NCBI GenBank assembly: GCA_019636695.1
Contig: JAHBXD010000003.1
Coordinates: forward strand, 1 to 64,000
Length of the DNA: 64,000 nt
Source of the DNA: Phycisphaeraceae bacterium
Lineage (GTDB): Bacteria > Planctomycetota > Phycisphaerae > Phycisphaerales > UBA1924
Reading direction: 5' to 3'
A model generated the notes under the pieces. It saw only the letters and a program-made list of their open reading frames with translations. It ran no database searches and was not told where the DNA came from. The position numbers were made by a program, and so were the translations under genes. Shown in pieces: positions 27,071 through 35,737 of the stretch (within the stretch, counting starts at the first letter, position 1; every line of letters starts with the position of its first letter).

Positions 27071-27328
27071 GTTCCCTCGCTCACCCCGGCGCAGGCCGCG
27101 GCGGAATCGGGATACCTCCCGTCCCGCCGGCCGGGCGGCGACCGACCTTCAACAATCGGTCAGCCACGCCTACCCGCTTGGGTCAAACGTTCGTTTCTGC
27201 TTCAGCGTAGGCGAACTTCCCCACCGCGACACCCGCTGCACACACCTTCCACGTCCCGCACACGGTTATTCAGACCCACCACGACGATCCCATCAACCGA
27301 CAATGCTCACACACTCAACGTCCCACCG

Positions 27329-27748
27329 TTATGCGGGAGGAGTCGACCCACCCTCACCACCCCTGCCCCCATGAGGCGGCGTGCCCCGAGGCAAGGGCGA
27401 CCCTGTCAAATCAAATCCCGGCCGAGCCAGAATCGAACCGTCCTCGTGAATCTCACCCTTGATCACCGGCCGCGCCCGAGGACGACCCCGCCCCAGCAAC
27501 GAATCTCGGCTCACTTCATATTGCTCAGGCGTCAGCTCCCCGCGCTTACGAAGGCGACGAAGTTCCTCCAGCATCTCCGCGCGGTCATCCCCGGTCTCAG
27601 ACCAATTCGCATACCGCTTCCGCACCGCCGCAATCAACATCCCGCCGATGATTGTCAACCCGATCAGCAGACCCACCCAGAACAACACCTCCACCGGAGA
27701 TGTCTTCCGAGCACCTGGCTCCACGCTCATCAGCAATACGTGCCACAT
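27329..27748 (-). CDS. Small membrane protein with SHOCT-like motif
   Basis: A 139-residue protein with one transmembrane segment (about 23-43, FWVGLLIGLTIIGGMLIAAV). It is followed by a short helical hairpin EMLEELRRLRKRGELTPEQYE, which matches the SHOCT oligomerisation motif. The C-terminal 50 residues are Gly/Pro/Arg-rich and disordered. It probably oligomerises at the membrane; no activity is known. It starts 12 bases after the preceding gene, so the two form an operon. Confidence 0.75.
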   Translation of the reverse strand: MWHVLLMSVEPGARKTSPVEVLFWVGLLIGLTIIGGMLIAAVRKRYANWSETGDDRAEMLEELRRLRKRGELTPEQYEVSRDSLLGRGRPRARPVIKGEIHEDGSILARPGFDLTGSPLPRGTPPHGGRGGEGGSTPPA

Positions 27749-27760
27749 ACGGCAATCGCC

Positions 27761-28516
27761 TCAAGCGCCCGAACTCCCGAACGCAATCGCATCCCGCAGC
27801 GGAACAAGCAGCCGCGGCACAACCTGGTGCTGCACAAGGTCTTCGCCTCGTGCGGCAAGGTCGGTCAACGCATCCGGAAGTTCGCGCACATCGCCGAACG
27901 GACCGATCCGGCGAATCGTGATGTACACACTGATCGGCTCGCCCGTCGATTCGCCCGTCCGCGACGCCGGAAGCTGCCGACGACTCTTCACCTCGAACTG
28001 CGCTTCATACTCCTGCCGCTCGCCGAACGCAAAGCACGCCATCGGCTGACAGTCAATCGGCGCGGCCCCCGGCATCTCCAACAGCGAACCCAAGGGCGAA
28101 CCCGCCATCAACGCATCGAAAATCACACCGTCATGGTTCGCCCGGCAATCAAAATCAAACCCGTACAGCAGCTCGAAATAGTCAATATCCAGCGGACGAA
28201 TCGTCAAATAGTACGGTGAAGCCTCCAGCAGGTGCCGGTGCAGCGAATACGCCTCGGCGAGCCGCTCCGGGTTCACCACCCCCCCGCGCACGCTCGTCGT
28301 CCGCACCGCCGCCCAGCGATGAGGCGACCCCGACTGCGGACTCTCAAGCGCCAGTTCGTCCTTGTATCTCCGGAAATGCTCCATATCCGGAAACTGACGC
28401 CGAATCCGCTCGAAAAACTCAAGCACTGTCTCTCGCGTACGCGGCAGTTCAAGCTTCACGCTCAACTTGCTGTTGACGTAGAAGTCAGAGCACAGTGCCC
28501 GGAAACTCTCGCTCAT
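27761..28516 (-). CDS. Conserved-looking hypothetical protein
   Basis: A 251-residue protein that looks soluble: no signal peptide or membrane segment. It has an N-terminal helix with KLSVKLELPRTRETVLEFFERI, a central LDIDYFELLYGFDFDCRANHDGV segment and an acidic, Arg-rich C-terminal part with repeated beta-strand patterns (PISVYITIRRIG). I do not recognise the family. It is the first gene of a pair with the SHOCT-like membrane protein, so it may bind that protein at the inner face of the membrane. Confidence 0.65.
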   Translation of the reverse strand: MSESFRALCSDFYVNSKLSVKLELPRTRETVLEFFERIRRQFPDMEHFRRYKDELALESPQSGSPHRWAAVRTTSVRGGVVNPERLAEAYSLHRHLLEASPYYLTIRPLDIDYFELLYGFDFDCRANHDGVIFDALMAGSPLGSLLEMPGAAPIDCQPMACFAFGERQEYEAQFEVKSRRQLPASRTGESTGEPISVYITIRRIGPFGDVRELPDALTDLAARGEDLVQHQVVPRLLVPLRDAIAFGSSGA

Positions 28517-28582
28517 GGCGCGGGGCTCTCCCTTTCAACTCCGGCCAGTGTAGTGTCCCGGCACGTTCGACGCCGACGAGCC

Positions 28583-29332
28583 TCACCTCAACCGCTCAGC
28601 CGACGCAAAATCATCCCGCGATCCCTGCATCCACGCCGTCAGCCAACCCAGCACCCGCGCGGTCTCCGAAAGATCCGAGACCACCCGATCAGCCCCGGCC
28701 CCGGCAAGATCCGCCGTGCTGTATGAACCCGTCGCCACGCCGATCACCCGCAGCCCGTGCGCGCGTGCGCACGAGACATCGTGCGGCGTGTCGCCGATGA
28801 TCACCGCCAGCGTCGGATCAATCCGCCGACCCGTCGCCGCGGCATAGCGCTCAAGCGCCACACCGGGCAACTGCTCGCGGCTCGGAGGATCCTCCGGCGA
28901 TTCATCACCCCACACGCATAGCTTGAAACGCGAGTCATCGATGCCGCACGCCGAGAGCTTCAACCGACCGGTGGACTCAAAGTTGCCGGTCAATAGACCC
29001 ATCGTCATCCCGTCGGTCCGTTCTACCCCCGCCAGCAGCGAGGGCACCCCCGGCAACGCCCGCCCAACGCCCGGCACACGCAGCGCCTGCATCAGTCGAT
29101 CGGTATACGCCAGGCGCATCGCCTCACGCTCACGCGCCCCGCCCGGCACGCCCGGCACGCCGTTCACGCGCAGCAGATCATCAATGATGAGCGGATCAAG
29201 CCGGCCCGCAAACGCCACCCCGTCGGCATGAAACCCCGGACCGAAAAGCCCCCGCCCAGCTTCGACCATGCACCGCATGCCCACACCGCTCGTGGAAATC
29301 AGCGTCGCATCAATATCGAACAGCACCAGCAT
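28583..29332 (-). CDS. HAD-superfamily hydrolase
   Basis: A 249-residue phosphatase or phosphoglycolate-phosphatase-like enzyme. Motif I is FDIDATLIST, with the nucleophile Asp and the Asp two residues on. Motif II is LLTGN. Motif III/IV is AVIIGDTPHDVSCARAHG, with the metal-binding Asp pair. The cap domain lies between motifs I and II. The substrate is unknown. The ATG at 29332 is chosen because it places motif I at the very N-terminus; the longer frame adds a non-conserved lead. Confidence 0.9.
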   Translation of the reverse strand: MLVLFDIDATLISTSGVGMRCMVEAGRGLFGPGFHADGVAFAGRLDPLIIDDLLRVNGVPGVPGGAREREAMRLAYTDRLMQALRVPGVGRALPGVPSLLAGVERTDGMTMGLLTGNFESTGRLKLSACGIDDSRFKLCVWGDESPEDPPSREQLPGVALERYAAATGRRIDPTLAVIIGDTPHDVSCARAHGLRVIGVATGSYSTADLAGAGADRVVSDLSETARVLGWLTAWMQGSRDDFASAERLR

Positions 29333-29453
29333 GACACCCCACCGTAGCACGCCCGGAGAAACGATCGCCATCGCCGGGGCATCCACCGTGGTAGTAGAAG
29401 CCTTCAGCCCATCCGCTCTCCGCGCGGAAGAGCAATCTTCACATCACCCAACC

Positions 29454-29723
29454 CTACCGCCGGATCACAAACGCTTCCTCATCTCCGATCGGCGTCTCCG
29501 ATGTCACCTGCATCTCGTGAATGTTCATCTTCATGCGCCGCTTCAGCGCTTCAAGACAATCCCCCACGCGCTCCTCCGACCCCTGCACCTCCATCAGCAC
29601 CGAGCCGTCCGGCTCGTTACGAACCCAACCGGTCAACTCATGATCGATCGCCAGGCTGCGCGTAACCATGCGAAACCCCACGCCCTGCACACGCCCGATG
29701 ACCAGCACCCGAAGACGCACCAT
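29454..29723 (-). CDS. acyP: Acylphosphatase
   Basis: Small enzyme hydrolysing carboxyl-phosphate bonds such as acetyl phosphate. The 89 residues have GRVQGVGFRMVTRS with the catalytic Arg, and GWVRNEPDGSVLMEVQG with the catalytic Asn. It lacks the C-terminal Tyr often seen, ending EEAFVIRR, which is common in bacterial members. The ATG at 29723 gives the normal family length. Confidence 0.93.
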   Translation of the reverse strand: MVRLRVLVIGRVQGVGFRMVTRSLAIDHELTGWVRNEPDGSVLMEVQGSEERVGDCLEALKRRMKMNIHEMQVTSETPIGDEEAFVIRR

Positions 29724-30138
29724 CCACGCCTTGTACCCGAAAAACCCTTCCGAGACGTCCGTAAACGAAATTTCTGCACCCTCCCGGGGATTTCCCACCC
29801 CCTGATCCCGCGCCTGGGGTTGCCCCGGGCCGCTTTCGTGCTAGCCTTTTACGGCAAGGCTCGCGCGGTATACGCAGATCGACGGTCGGGGCTTCCCCAC
29901 ATGCCGCATCGATCAACAACGCTCTCGCCGACCCTTGCGCGGATAACCGGCACCTTTCGCGCGCGTACTTCGCGCTGCCCGTCTCTCCGTTCGCTCTCCG
30001 CCGGCACTCTCCGCACCGACTTCCGGGCAATGATCTTCAGCGACCGGGCGACGCGCCCGAGTCGCTTGCGTGTGCTTGACATCACCCCGGCGGCTCGACA
30101 CCCTCGGCCGCAGACCAGTCCGAATCGGCGCCGAAATC
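29724..30138. other. 415-base divergent region between acyP and dnaG
   Basis: Contains the divergent promoters of acyP and dnaG. A TTGACA at 30076-30081 points toward dnaG, but no matching -10 follows. A 78-codon basic minus-strand frame (29849-30085, starting MMSSTRKRLGRVARSLKII) has GGGGTG ahead of its ATG but no recognisable family. An AGCCTT/AAGGCT hairpin lies near 29842. Confidence 0.35.
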
Positions 30139-31959
30139 ATGGCCAACTCCTCGGGCATGTCAGATTGGGATCGCGTTCGCGACGCCAGTGACATCGTCCG
30201 CGTTGTCGGCGAACACGTCAGCCTCCGGCCCAAAGGCCGCGAATACGTCGGCCTCTGCCCCTTCCACGACGACCACAACCCCTCCATGGGCGTCGTCCCT
30301 GCCAAACAAATCTTCCATTGCTTCGTCTGCGGCACCGGCGGCGATGTCTTCACCTTCGTGCGCAAGTTCCACAAAATGGACCCCCGCGAAGCCCTCGAAT
30401 ACCTCGCCGAACGCGCGGGCGTCGCACTCACCCCCTACCGCGCCGGCGGCGACCCCTCCGCCGATCGCACAAACACCATCGACCGACGCGCCATGGTCGA
30501 TGCCAACGCCTTCGCGGCGTCGTTCTATCGCAGCATCCTGACGCACCCCGAGATCGGCCGCCAAGCCCGGGACATCATCGCCGAACGCGGCATCCATCCC
30601 GATATGGTCGAACGCTTCCACCTCGGCGCCGCGCCCGACCGGTGGGATTCCCTCGCCCTCAAAGCCCGTGCCGCCGGCCTGAGCGAGCAACTCCTCATCG
30701 CCTGCGGCCTCGTGAAGGCACGCGAACAGAACTCCGGCGTCTACGACGTCCTGCGAAATCGCCTGATCTTCCCTATCCACGATCAGGTCGGTCGCATCAT
30801 CGCCTTCGGCGGCAGGCGCCTTCAGGAACAGGACAATCCCAAATACCTCAACAGCCCCGAAACCCGACTCTTCGATAAAAGTTCCACGCTCTACGGCCTC
30901 TTCCAGGCCACCTCCGCCGTTCGCCGTACCCGCACCGCCATCATCACCGAGGGCTACACCGACGTCATCGCATGCCATCAGGCCGGGTTCGACAATACGC
31001 TGGGCACGCTCGGCACCGCGTTGACCGCCGGTCATGTCCGCACGCTCCGCGAACGCTGCGATACTGTCATCCTGCTCTTTGATGCCGACGAAGCCGGGCT
31101 TCGCGCCGCCGACCGCGCTGTCGAAGTGTTCTTCAGCGAAACCATCGACATCCGCGTCTGCACCCTCCGCGACCACACCGACGCCAAAGACCCCGACGAA
31201 CTGCTCAAACAACCCGGCGGCGCTGAGTGCTTCGCGCGCGCGCTGGCCGCTTCGGTCGATCTCCTCGAGTTCCGCTATCGCCGACTCGAACTCCAGACCG
31301 CTGACCTCGGCCCCGCCGCGAGGCAGCGCATCCTCGAAGGTGAACTCCAGCGCCTCGGCGAACTCGGCCTCGCCTCGGCCAATCCCGTCCGCAAAGCCTT
31401 CATCATCAAGCGACTCTCCCAGATCATGGGCCTTTCCCCCGAGTTGATCGCTCGCGTCATCCCTGTCGCGCGAAAAATCCCCGCCGCCCCCGACGCCACG
31501 CCCGCGCGCGCATCAAGTCTCCTAGGGCTTGTCGAGCACCTTGTCGGATGCGCGCTCTCACAGGGCGAACTCTGGGCCGAATTGACCGACGACGACCACG
31601 ACGCGCTCAAGGCCGAGGGCTACGCTTCGCCCGAAGTGGCTCGCCTGACCGACCACATGAACGAACTGCACTTTGACGGGGTTGCCCCCGGGCTTGATGC
31701 GCTCTTGCGCGCTGTAGAAGACGCCGACGTCGTCTCCGCCGCCGTCGATCTCCATCGCCGCATCGAACGCCAGACCGAAACTTCCCCCGCACGCAACCGC
31801 GAACTCTGGGCCTCCTGCCTGCTCACCCTTCGCCGACGCGCCGTCGATCGTGCCGCCGCCGCCCTGCCCGATCCCCTTGCTCGCATTCAGTCCCGACGCC
31901 TGCTTCACACGTCCTACGGCGGCAACCCGAAAGCCTTGCCCCGCCCCCCTCGTGCCTAA
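30139..31959 (+). CDS. dnaG: DNA primase DnaG
   Basis: Makes RNA primers at the replication fork. In 606 residues: a CHC2 zinc-binding domain (Cys40, His43, Cys61, Cys64 in GLCPFHDDHNPS and FHCFVCG), the RNA-polymerase core with TOPRIM motif (IITEGYTDVIACHQAG and the DADEAGLRAADR acidic pair), and a C-terminal helical DnaB-binding region ending near KALPRPPRA. No strong SD lies before the ATG at 30139, chosen because it puts the zinc domain at its normal distance. It is followed by rpoD, the classic dnaG-rpoD pairing. Confidence 0.96.
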   Translation: MANSSGMSDWDRVRDASDIVRVVGEHVSLRPKGREYVGLCPFHDDHNPSMGVVPAKQIFHCFVCGTGGDVFTFVRKFHKMDPREALEYLAERAGVALTPYRAGGDPSADRTNTIDRRAMVDANAFAASFYRSILTHPEIGRQARDIIAERGIHPDMVERFHLGAAPDRWDSLALKARAAGLSEQLLIACGLVKAREQNSGVYDVLRNRLIFPIHDQVGRIIAFGGRRLQEQDNPKYLNSPETRLFDKSSTLYGLFQATSAVRRTRTAIITEGYTDVIACHQAGFDNTLGTLGTALTAGHVRTLRERCDTVILLFDADEAGLRAADRAVEVFFSETIDIRVCTLRDHTDAKDPDELLKQPGGAECFARALAASVDLLEFRYRRLELQTADLGPAARQRILEGELQRLGELGLASANPVRKAFIIKRLSQIMGLSPELIARVIPVARKIPAAPDATPARASSLLGLVEHLVGCALSQGELWAELTDDDHDALKAEGYASPEVARLTDHMNELHFDGVAPGLDALLRAVEDADVVSAAVDLHRRIERQTETSPARNRELWASCLLTLRRRAVDRAAAALPDPLARIQSRRLLHTSYGGNPKALPRPPRA

Positions 31960-31973
31960 CGTCCCCGTTATCT

Positions 31974-31999
31974 CCGCCGGGCGAGGCCTCGCCCGGCGG
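31974..31999 (+). terminator. 26-base perfect palindrome between dnaG and rpoD
   Basis: CCGCCGGGCGAGG followed immediately by its exact reverse complement. It can form an 11-bp all-strong stem with a GGCC loop. GGTTCTTGG follows, with no clear T-run. It may limit read-through or be an RNA-processing site between primase and sigma factor, as in the E. coli macromolecular-synthesis operon. Confidence 0.6.
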
Positions 32000-32070
32000 C
32001 TGGTTCTTGGTCTTTCCGGCCTGCGTACTTCAAACACGGACCCCGAAGACACGATGTTGAGGAGTCTCGC

Positions 32071-34017
32071 GTGATCGCCGACCTGCACCCCGCCGTCCGT
32101 GAACTGCTCGAACTCGGCCAATCCAGAGGATGGTTGAGCTATGAAGAAATCAACAACACCTTGCCCGACGAAATGGTCGAGCCTGAACGCATCGACCGCG
32201 TCCTCATCCTCATCGATCGCCTCGGCATCGAGCTCATCGACGAACTCGAATTCAAAGCCCGCCTCCACCGCGACGCCCTCGCCCGCGGCGAAGAGCCGGG
32301 CTTTGACGTCCTGACCGAACGCCTCCGCCAGGCCGCGACCATGTCGCGCCAGTCCGCCGGCAAACCCCTGCGCGCCATGAGCGTCGCCGGCGGCGAGCGA
32401 TCCGAAGAATCCGCCCGCCTCGCCGCCGATCTCAACCGCCTCCGGTTTGATCCCGAGTCCGACGGAGGCCCCGAAGACATCCAGCCCGAAGACGACGAAA
32501 CCCTCATCCGCGATCTCGAAGAAGCCGTCGCCGAAGAGTCCGGCGGCCGACGCATCGACGACCCCGTCCGAATGTACCTCACGCAGATGGGCACCATCCC
32601 CCTGCTCACCCGTGAAGAGGAAATTCGCCTCGCGAAAAAGATCGAAACCACCCGCATGATCTTCCGACGCCGCTGCCTCGAAAGCGACTACGTCGTCGCC
32701 CAAGCCGTCGAAACCCTCAAGCAGGTCCACGCGGGCGAACTTCCCTTCGATCGCACCATGCGCATCTCTACCGCCGAAATCAACGCCAAGGAGAAGATCG
32801 CCAAGCGCATCCCCGCCAACCTTCGCACCATCGAAAAACTCCTCGAACTCAACCGGCAGGACTGGGAAGCTCTCTCTCGCCTCCTCGCCCACCCGCGCAA
32901 GGCTGATCAGCCCCGCATCGCCGAACTTCGCGAACGCCTCAACACCCGCCGTCGCCGCATGGCCGCCCTCACCGAAGAACTCAGCCTTCGCACCGGGCGC
33001 ATCATCCCCCTCATGCGCAAACTCAAGGCCATCAGCCGCAAGATGGAGGAACTCGGCACCACCATCGCCGTCCATCGCGAGCACCCCGAACGCGTCAGCG
33101 ATGAAGACATCCAGGTCATGCGCGAGGAACTCGACGGCCTTCGCTCCCTCGTCCTCGAAGAACCGCACGAACTTGCCGAACGCATCAAGCACGTCGGCAC
33201 CGTCTTCTGGGAATACGAGCAGGCCAAACGCGACCTCTCCGGCGGCAACCTCCGCCTCGTCGTCTCCATCGCCAAGAAATACCGCAACCGCGGCCTGCCC
33301 TTCCTCGATGTCATCCAGGAAGGCAACACCGGCCTCATGCGCGCGGTCGATAAATACGAATACAAACGCGGCTACAAGTTCAGCACCTATGCCACATGGT
33401 GGATCCGACAGGCCATCACCCGCGCCATCGCCGACCACGCCCGAACCATCCGCATCCCCGTCCACATGATCGAAACCATGTCCCGCCTGCGCAATATCCA
33501 GAAAGACATCGCCCAGCGCACCGGCGTCGAACCCACCCTCGAAGAACTCGCCGAAAAGGCCGGCCTCCCCGTCGCCGAGGTCCGCCGAATCATGAAAATC
33601 GGCAAGCACCCCGTCAGCCTCGATCGCCCCGTCGGCGAAAGCGAAGACAGCTACTTCGGAGACTTCATCGAAGACGAATCCGCCGGCGCTCCCGCCGATA
33701 CCGCCGCCCAGGAAATGCTCAAAAACCGCATCGAACAGGTGCTCAAAACCCTCACCTACCGCGAACGCGAAATCATCAAACTCCGCTACGGCATCGGCGA
33801 CGGCTACACCTACACCCTCGAAGAAGTCGGACGCATCTTCAAGGTCACCCGCGAACGCGTCCGCCAGGTCGAGGCCAAGGCCATCCGCAAACTTCAGCAT
33901 CCCGTCCGCGCCCGCAAACTCCAAGGTTTTGTCGACGGCTCCGTCTACCGCGAGTGCAAACCCGAAACCAGCGCCGACATCCTCGTCGTCGACCACGACA
34001 CCCACGACGACGAATAA
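32071..34017 (+). CDS. rpoD: Primary RNA polymerase sigma factor RpoD (sigma-70)
   Basis: Principal housekeeping sigma factor. The 648 residues cover region 1.1 ([19 protein letters not shown]), 1.2 ([19 protein letters not shown]), a non-conserved insert of about 200 residues, regions 2.1-2.4 ([38 protein letters not shown]), region 3 and region 4.2 ([19 protein letters not shown]). The presence of regions 1.1 and 1.2 marks it as group 1. It starts at GTG 32071 after GAGGAG. It recognises the TTGACA/TATAAT-type promoters proposed here for several genes. Confidence 0.97.
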   Translation: MIADLHPAVRELLELGQSRGWLSYEEINNTLPDEMVEPERIDRVLILIDRLGIELIDELEFKARLHRDALARGEEPGFDVLTERLRQAATMSRQSAGKPLRAMSVAGGERSEESARLAADLNRLRFDPESDGGPEDIQPEDDETLIRDLEEAVAEESGGRRIDDPVRMYLTQMGTIPLLTREEEIRLAKKIETTRMIFRRRCLESDYVVAQAVETLKQVHAGELPFDRTMRISTAEINAKEKIAKRIPANLRTIEKLLELNRQDWEALSRLLAHPRKADQPRIAELRERLNTRRRRMAALTEELSLRTGRIIPLMRKLKAISRKMEELGTTIAVHREHPERVSDEDIQVMREELDGLRSLVLEEPHELAERIKHVGTVFWEYEQAKRDLSGGNLRLVVSIAKKYRNRGLPFLDVIQEGNTGLMRAVDKYEYKRGYKFSTYATWWIRQAITRAIADHARTIRIPVHMIETMSRLRNIQKDIAQRTGVEPTLEELAEKAGLPVAEVRRIMKIGKHPVSLDRPVGESEDSYFGDFIEDESAGAPADTAAQEMLKNRIEQVLKTLTYREREIIKLRYGIGDGYTYTLEEVGRIFKVTRERVRQVEAKAIRKLQHPVRARKLQGFVDGSVYRECKPETSADILVVDHDTHDDE

Positions 34018-34159
34018 CGCACCCCTCCAAAATCGCGCCATCAGGCGAGCAACCACCTCCCCGCGGGTGCCGACTGTCCCCCGCCCTCGCAGGCGACACC
34101 TGCCCACCCCCCTCACGGCAAGACTCGCCCCATCCGACATCCCCTTTCCCACCCACACC

Positions 34160-34224
34160 AAAAAACACACAGACCGCCGGCGCTGCGAGACAGGTTCTTC
34201 ACCCCTCTCGCAACACCGGCGGTC
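34160..34224 (-). terminator. Large hairpin terminator of the 44-residue lipoprotein gene
   Basis: GACCGCCGG (34172-34180) pairs with CCGGCGGTC (34216-34224), and TGCGAGA (34184-34190) with TCTCGCA (34206-34212), separated by a 3x3 internal loop. On the minus strand TGTGTGTTTTTT follows. It lies 46 bases past the stop codon at 34270. Confidence 0.85.
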
Positions 34225-34269
34225 ATCGAGATCGTCTTCAACCCGCTTCCGCGGGCAGGAACCAAGACC

Positions 34270-34404
34270 TCAGTCGCCGTTCGACGGAGTCTTCGTCTCC
34301 GTCTTCGGAGCCGCGGGCTTCTTGTTGTCCTTCTTGTCGCCGCACGCGGCCATACCGATGGCGAATGCCGCGACCGCAAGACCAATCACCGTCTTCTTCA
34401 GCAT
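34270..34404 (-). CDS. 44-residue lipoprotein
   Basis: A very small predicted lipoprotein. MLKKTVIGLAVAAFAIG is a signal peptide ending in lipobox GMAAC, with the Cys at 21 followed by GDKKDNKKP. The 23-residue mature part is almost entirely Lys, Asp, Pro, Thr and Glu, so it is disordered and charged. AAGGGG precedes the ATG at good spacing and a strong terminator follows, so it looks like a real, independently transcribed gene despite its size. It may resemble entericidin-like or Lpp-like small lipoproteins in layout only. Confidence 0.8.
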   Translation of the reverse strand: MLKKTVIGLAVAAFAIGMAACGDKKDNKKPAAPKTETKTPSNGD

Positions 34405-35071
34405 TGTCTGCCCCTTGCAATGAGAACGCCGAGACGGCCGATCGCCGACTGCAAACTTCTGGCACCGCGAACACCCGCGGGCGAGCAGTCGGCTCAAGCC
34501 GACCCACGCGTTCAACCCTTTCTGGAGCGAACTTCGCCCCGCACTTCCTGACGATTGTACCCGGTTTTTACCACCCGCACACACTCCGGGCTGCTCCGAC
34601 TCAAGTTCTCACCTATCAAACTCCACGACAATCACTTCTTCCGATCCACCAAACGGCAATTGCACACCCCAATCCAGGGGGGCGCACCCGGCCTATACCC
34701 CCCCGAGCGTAAAACCGCCCGAAGGGAAACCCCCTCGGGCGGCAGGTGGCAGCGGGGCTAGGAAGGCTTGGTGGTGGATTGGCCCCGTCGCCGGTGGATG
34801 TTTGCCTGCAATCAACGTCTATTCCGGACACAACTGTGCTGTATTCGCCCCTTGACCGGAGCATCAACCCGTCAACAACCCTCATCCCTGCCAAAGCGCC
34901 CGGGCGGCGCGAGCACACCCGGGCACGTGGGTCGATCGAACGCGCTCCGGAGCGGCGAGAGCGTCCTTGCCCTGCCATGGCCCCGCAGCCGCGATTCCTT
35001 TCTGCATCCGACAAACCATGTCGGAGGAACCCGATCCAATGCCGCCGGCTCGGCCTCGCCGAACCACCGAC
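34405..35071. other. 667-base non-coding stretch downstream of mraZ
   Basis: No frame in it looks like a protein gene: the longest minus-strand one runs through a strong terminator. It contains that terminator (34715-34742), an inverted repeat TCCGACA/TGTCGGA (35007-35025) and GC-rich partial stems. The terminator lies 330 bases past mraZ with no gene between, so an untranslated RNA ending near 34709 is possible. I find no signature of RNase P RNA, tmRNA, SRP RNA or 6S RNA. Confidence 0.4.
34709..34742 (-). terminator. Intrinsic terminator with no adjacent gene
   Basis: On the minus strand CCGCCCGA pairs with TCGGGCGG (34735-34742 with 34715-34722) and TTTTACG follows. The nearest upstream coding end on this strand is mraZ, 330 bases away. 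Confidence 0.75.
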
Positions 35072-35554
35072 TCACGAACCCCCATCAACCTCATCCAGTG
35101 CGTCAATCAACGCGCTCAACTTGCTAAACTGATCCTGTTCCTGCGCTTCCCATGCCTCACGCGACCACACTTCCAACCGGTTCCTCGCCCCAACCACAAC
35201 CACCTCGTTCGGAATCCCCGTCAACTTCAAATGACGCTTCGGGACCATGATCCGACCGGCCGAATCCATCTCCAGGCGCTCCGCATTGCCGAACAACGTC
35301 CTGTCCAACTGCGCACGCTGGCTCGATGCCGTCAAAGAATCCCCGAGCCGACGACCCATCCGCTCGAACGCATCTTCCGTGTACAGCCGAAGCATCCCGC
35401 CCGGCCACGCCACGCAGTACCAGAAAAAACCTCTCCCTTCGTCCTCCGATTCCGTCCCTTCCGATGCCGACAGCAACGCATTCCGATACCTCGCCGGAAT
35501 CGCCAGACGCCCCTTCGCGTCGATCGTCACTTCGCTGGTACCCGTAAACAGCAC
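35072..35554 (-). CDS. mraZ: Transcriptional regulator MraZ
   Basis: DNA-binding repressor of division and cell-wall genes, forming ring-shaped oligomers of AbrB-like domains. The 160 residues start MLFTGTSEVTIDAKGRLAIPARYR, the canonical opening, and carry the second swapped-hairpin repeat RLEMDSAGRIMVPKRHLKL. The start codon is GTG. In most bacteria mraZ heads the dcw cluster with rsmH and ftsL. Here it stands alone, preceded by a divergent flavin-reductase-like gene and followed by non-coding DNA. Its own operator is visible upstream, so autoregulation is likely. Confidence 0.95.
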   Translation of the reverse strand: MLFTGTSEVTIDAKGRLAIPARYRNALLSASEGTESEDEGRGFFWYCVAWPGGMLRLYTEDAFERMGRRLGDSLTASSQRAQLDRTLFGNAERLEMDSAGRIMVPKRHLKLTGIPNEVVVVGARNRLEVWSREAWEAQEQDQFSKLSALIDALDEVDGGS

Positions 35555-35584
35555 GCGGCGGGGCTCCCTGCTTCATGGTTCGAA

Positions 35585-35615
35585 ATAGTACCCACTCTGC
35601 CCCACAACGCAACAC
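35585..35615 (-). promoter_or_regulatory. mraZ promoter overlapped by MraZ box repeats
   Basis: On the minus strand TTGCGT (35607-35612), a 16-base spacer and TACTAT (35585-35590) form a promoter. Over it lie three repeats at exact 10-base steps: GTGTT (35611-35615), GTGGG (35601-35605) and GTGGG (35591-35595). MraZ is known to bind TGGG repeats with this period upstream of its own gene. This predicts autorepression. Confidence 0.8.
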
Positions 35616-35737
35616 TTCTCGACATGATTTCCGCTCGTCTTGATGACTTGTGGATATCGTCGCAAGATCCTCCCGCGCTTCTCCGATCACAATCCAAATC
35701 CGAACCCCCACCCCGGGGAGAAACCACCCACTTTCAC

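Noticed and set aside
30076..30081. TTGACA upstream of dnaG as a -35
   Set aside because: No -10-like hexamer follows at 15-19 bases; the DNA there is GC-rich.
31558..34170. An 870-codon minus-strand open frame antisense to dnaG and rpoD
   Set aside because: It is the mirror of biased GC-rich codons in rpoD. It has Gly/Ala/Asp-rich low-complexity content and no domain, while the plus-strand frames are clear RpoD and DnaG.
34405..35071. RNase P RNA, tmRNA, SRP RNA or 6S RNA in the dark stretch
   Set aside because: None of their conserved cores is visible (for example no GAGGAAAGTCC, no tmRNA-like acceptor, no GGTCAGG-type SRP loop).
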